This document shows positions 62,428 through 64,000 of a stretch of DNA of 64,000 nucleotides, one piece after another; the stretch's first letter is position 1; every line of letters begins with the position of its first letter. A model generated the notes under the pieces. That model was not told the DNA's origin. It made no database searches and saw nothing but the letters and a program-made list of their open reading frames with translations. Source of the DNA: Azospirillum oleiclasticum (lineage in GTDB: Bacteria > Pseudomonadota > Alphaproteobacteria > Azospirillales > Azospirillaceae); contig NZ_JABFFR010000019.1 in NCBI RefSeq assembly GCF_013423485.1, forward strand, positions 124,001 through 188,000, in the 5' to 3' direction. The position numbers were made by a program, and so were the translations under genes.

Positions 62428-64000
62428 TCAGTGGAGTTCAAGGCGAAGTTCTATCTCCGCCCCAGGAATGTCAATTGGCCCGGCCACGTTCGGCATTACC
62501 TTCTTGATCCTTTTATCGAACTCGACTTGCTTGGCGTAGCCCGGCAAGTCCGGGGCCATGAGGAGCGACTTCATCACTAGGACGCGCTCCTGTTCGCCGT
62601 CGCCGTAGGCGAATTCGTCCCAATCGACGTCCCTGAGCCTGATCTTGACGCGCTCGACCAGCCGGGGGAGCGGCCTGTCCGCGTAGCCGTCGTAGCGCAG
62701 CAGCGTCAGCTTGCCGGAGCCGATGTGGATCTTCAGCACGTCGGCCCCGTCCACCGAACCGTAGAGCTTCTCTGCACAGCCGATGTAGGCGCGAAGCGGC
62801 GCGGGCAGGCGGTCAGCGAGCCGGGCGTCCAAGAGCAGAGAATGGTCGCCGTCAAGATGGCCCAGCCCCAAGGCCGCCGCCTCGCGGCACGCGGCCCCGA
62901 CCGTCTCGGGCCGACCCAGCGAGAAGAGGAGCTCCCGTCCGGCGGTCTCCGCGTCCTTGAGGGAACCGAAGAACGCCTTCACGTCCCGCTGGAGTTCCGG
63001 CGGCAACTCGCCGTATGCCTGCCGCCTGTTGAACAGGTTCAAGGCGAAGTAGACGGTAAGGTCGGCCGTCCGGGCGTCCCGCGCCCGACTGAGGTCGCCC
63101 TCGCCGCCGAACAGCCCCTCGGCCATGCCGAACGCCCGCCGAATGGTCCCGATCCCACCCATGACCGCCTCCGACACCCCCGCCGGAAGTTCCTCTGGCG
63201 TCGGCATTCGGCCCAGGTCGAGCGCGGCCCCCCACAAGGCCGCGAGGACGTCGCGATGCCGTTCCGCCAAGGTGAGCCGCGGCTGACGGGGAACCCGCTC
63301 GGCCTTGGACGGCCGGGGCCGGGGCGGCGGGACGGCGCGGATGAGGGCGGAAACGTCCCTGACCTGACGATGCCTCCGCGCCAGGAACCTCTGCTCCTCG
63401 ATTTTGTCCTTGAAGACGAAGAAGACGCCGGGGGCCGCGGCGATGGCCTCCAGACCGAGCGCCCGCTCCAGAAGCCCCTTGGCCTCGGCCTGGGTGAAGT
63501 ACTTCTGGAACGTGCCGCGGTTGGACACGTACCCGTCCCCGAGGCGCCGGAGGCCGACCACGCTGCCCTTGCCGACCAGCATGACGCCGACGCACAGGCA
63601 CACGCGCGCCAGCGCATACGCCTTCCTTGCCGTCTCCACCCGCTCCTCGGGCCGCTCGATCACGTTCAGGACGAAGCCGAGGTTGACCACGTCGGCCTCG
63701 GCGATCTCCGCGTCCGGACGCCAATGCGGGTCCCAGCCGCTCGCCTCCACGCCGGCCAACGCGAGGGCGGCGACGTCGTCCCCGCGACCGCACCCGTAGT
63801 CGAAGACGCTGCACCCCTCGATGACGATCCCGGCCCGTACAAGGGCCTGCACGGGCACGGACAGCTTCTGCCGCGCGATGGCGGTCTTGTGGCGCGCGAC
63901 CGAAGGCGCCCGTTTTGGATCGTCCAGAGCCGCGACGGCATGGCCGTCAAGGACGATGCCGGCATCCCGCAGCCTGGCCTTCCAAGCCTCGCGCGTGCCG
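62428..64000 (-). CDS. DNA phosphorothioation-associated putative methyltransferase, partial at the right edge
   Basis: The frame is open from 62428 to the window end, at least 523 codons. A GTG at 63858 could start it, but the conserved family N-terminus RHKTAIARQKLSVPVQ lies upstream of that, so the gene begins beyond the edge. It has the SAM-binding motif VFDYGCGRGDDV, then SGWDPHWRP and ADVVNLGFVLNVIERPEER, the hallmarks of the methyltransferase family found next to dnd genes, which replace a backbone oxygen with sulfur in DNA. The C-terminal half has a second, unassigned region. Its job is thought to be linked to DNA modification or restriction. Confidence 0.85.
   Translation of the reverse strand, partial: GTREAWKARLRDAGIVLDGHAVAALDDPKRAPSVARHKTAIARQKLSVPVQALVRAGIVIEGCSVFDYGCGRGDDVAALALAGVEASGWDPHWRPDAEIAEADVVNLGFVLNVIERPEERVETARKAYALARVCLCVGVMLVGKGSVVGLRRLGDGYVSNRGTFQKYFTQAEAKGLLERALGLEAIAAAPGVFFVFKDKIEEQRFLARRHRQVRDVSALIRAVPPPRPRPSKAERVPRQPRLTLAERHRDVLAALWGAALDLGRMPTPEELPAGVSEAVMGGIGTIRRAFGMAEGLFGGEGDLSRARDARTADLTVYFALNLFNRRQAYGELPPELQRDVKAFFGSLKDAETAGRELLFSLGRPETVGAACREAAALGLGHLDGDHSLLLDARLADRLPAPLRAYIGCAEKLYGSVDGADVLKIHIGSGKLTLLRYDGYADRPLPRLVERVKIRLRDVDWDEFAYGDGEQERVLVMKSLLMAPDLPGYAKQVEFDKRIKKVMPNVAGPIDIPGAEIELRLELH

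Overview
The window looks like a chromosome or large replicon of a high-GC alphaproteobacterium of the Rhodospirillales, most like Azospirillum. This is inferred from gene content and base composition: an fdsGBACD formate dehydrogenase operon, a large chemosensory cluster, a CbrA-like transporter-kinase, stand-alone DUF1127 and DUF29 proteins, many GTG/TTG starts and frequent 4-base start/stop overlaps. No rRNA, tRNA, CRISPR array or intact insertion sequence was recognised.

Layout. 1-3108 (minus): glyoxylate-to-glycerate operon gcl-hyi-glxR, with glxR cut by the left edge. 3476-4349: a toxin-antitoxin-like pair (ribbon-helix-helix plus PIN domain). 4400-11488: LysR regulator and NAD-dependent molybdenum formate dehydrogenase fdsG-fdsB-fdsA-fdhD-fdsD. 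11478-12368: fluoroacetate-dehalogenase-like hydrolase. 12491-12637: a 48-residue entericidin-like lipoprotein. 12766-15401: a perfect 18-base Zur-type palindrome between a small unknown operon and a CobW GTPase/WD40 operon, pointing to zinc limitation. 15405-21021: hldE, a TVP38-type membrane protein with a flavin disulfide oxidoreductase, a sensor kinase and a small membrane protein. 21085-24476 (minus): ParA-like ATPase, CYTH-CHAD protein and a methyltransferase. 24659-28361: TRAP transporter whose small permease carries an N-terminal TM2 domain. 28492-34559: pgk, a proteasome-like Ntn hydrolase, an SLC13 transporter, secF, tatA and a SPOR protein.

34773-40348 is a signalling operon: response regulator, a membrane protein joining a degenerate kinase core to a DEDDh exonuclease, a tiny membrane protein, and a CbrA-like SLC5 transporter-histidine kinase. 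41014-53282 is the most striking region. A full chemotaxis-type set (STAS, CheY, CheA, CheW, a chemoreceptor relic, CheR, CheD, CheB, a soluble chemoreceptor) continues with almost no gaps into partner-switching proteins (STAS antagonist, HATPase, two receiver-PP2C proteins of which the first has lost its catalytic residues). CheC and a second CheY lie convergent to it. This suggests a chemosensory array whose output runs through an anti-sigma type switch rather than, or as well as, a flagellar motor.

53427-60398 holds a YejF-like double ATPase without its permeases, a DUF1272 protein, a large unknown protein, an exported hydratase-like protein, and a MaoC/GNAT/PhzF/DUF1127 group. From about 60400 to the right edge the base composition drops and gene density falls. 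This region has two unknown genes and, running off the edge, a DNA-phosphorothioation-associated methyltransferase, so it is probably the border of a defence or genomic island that lies mostly outside the window.
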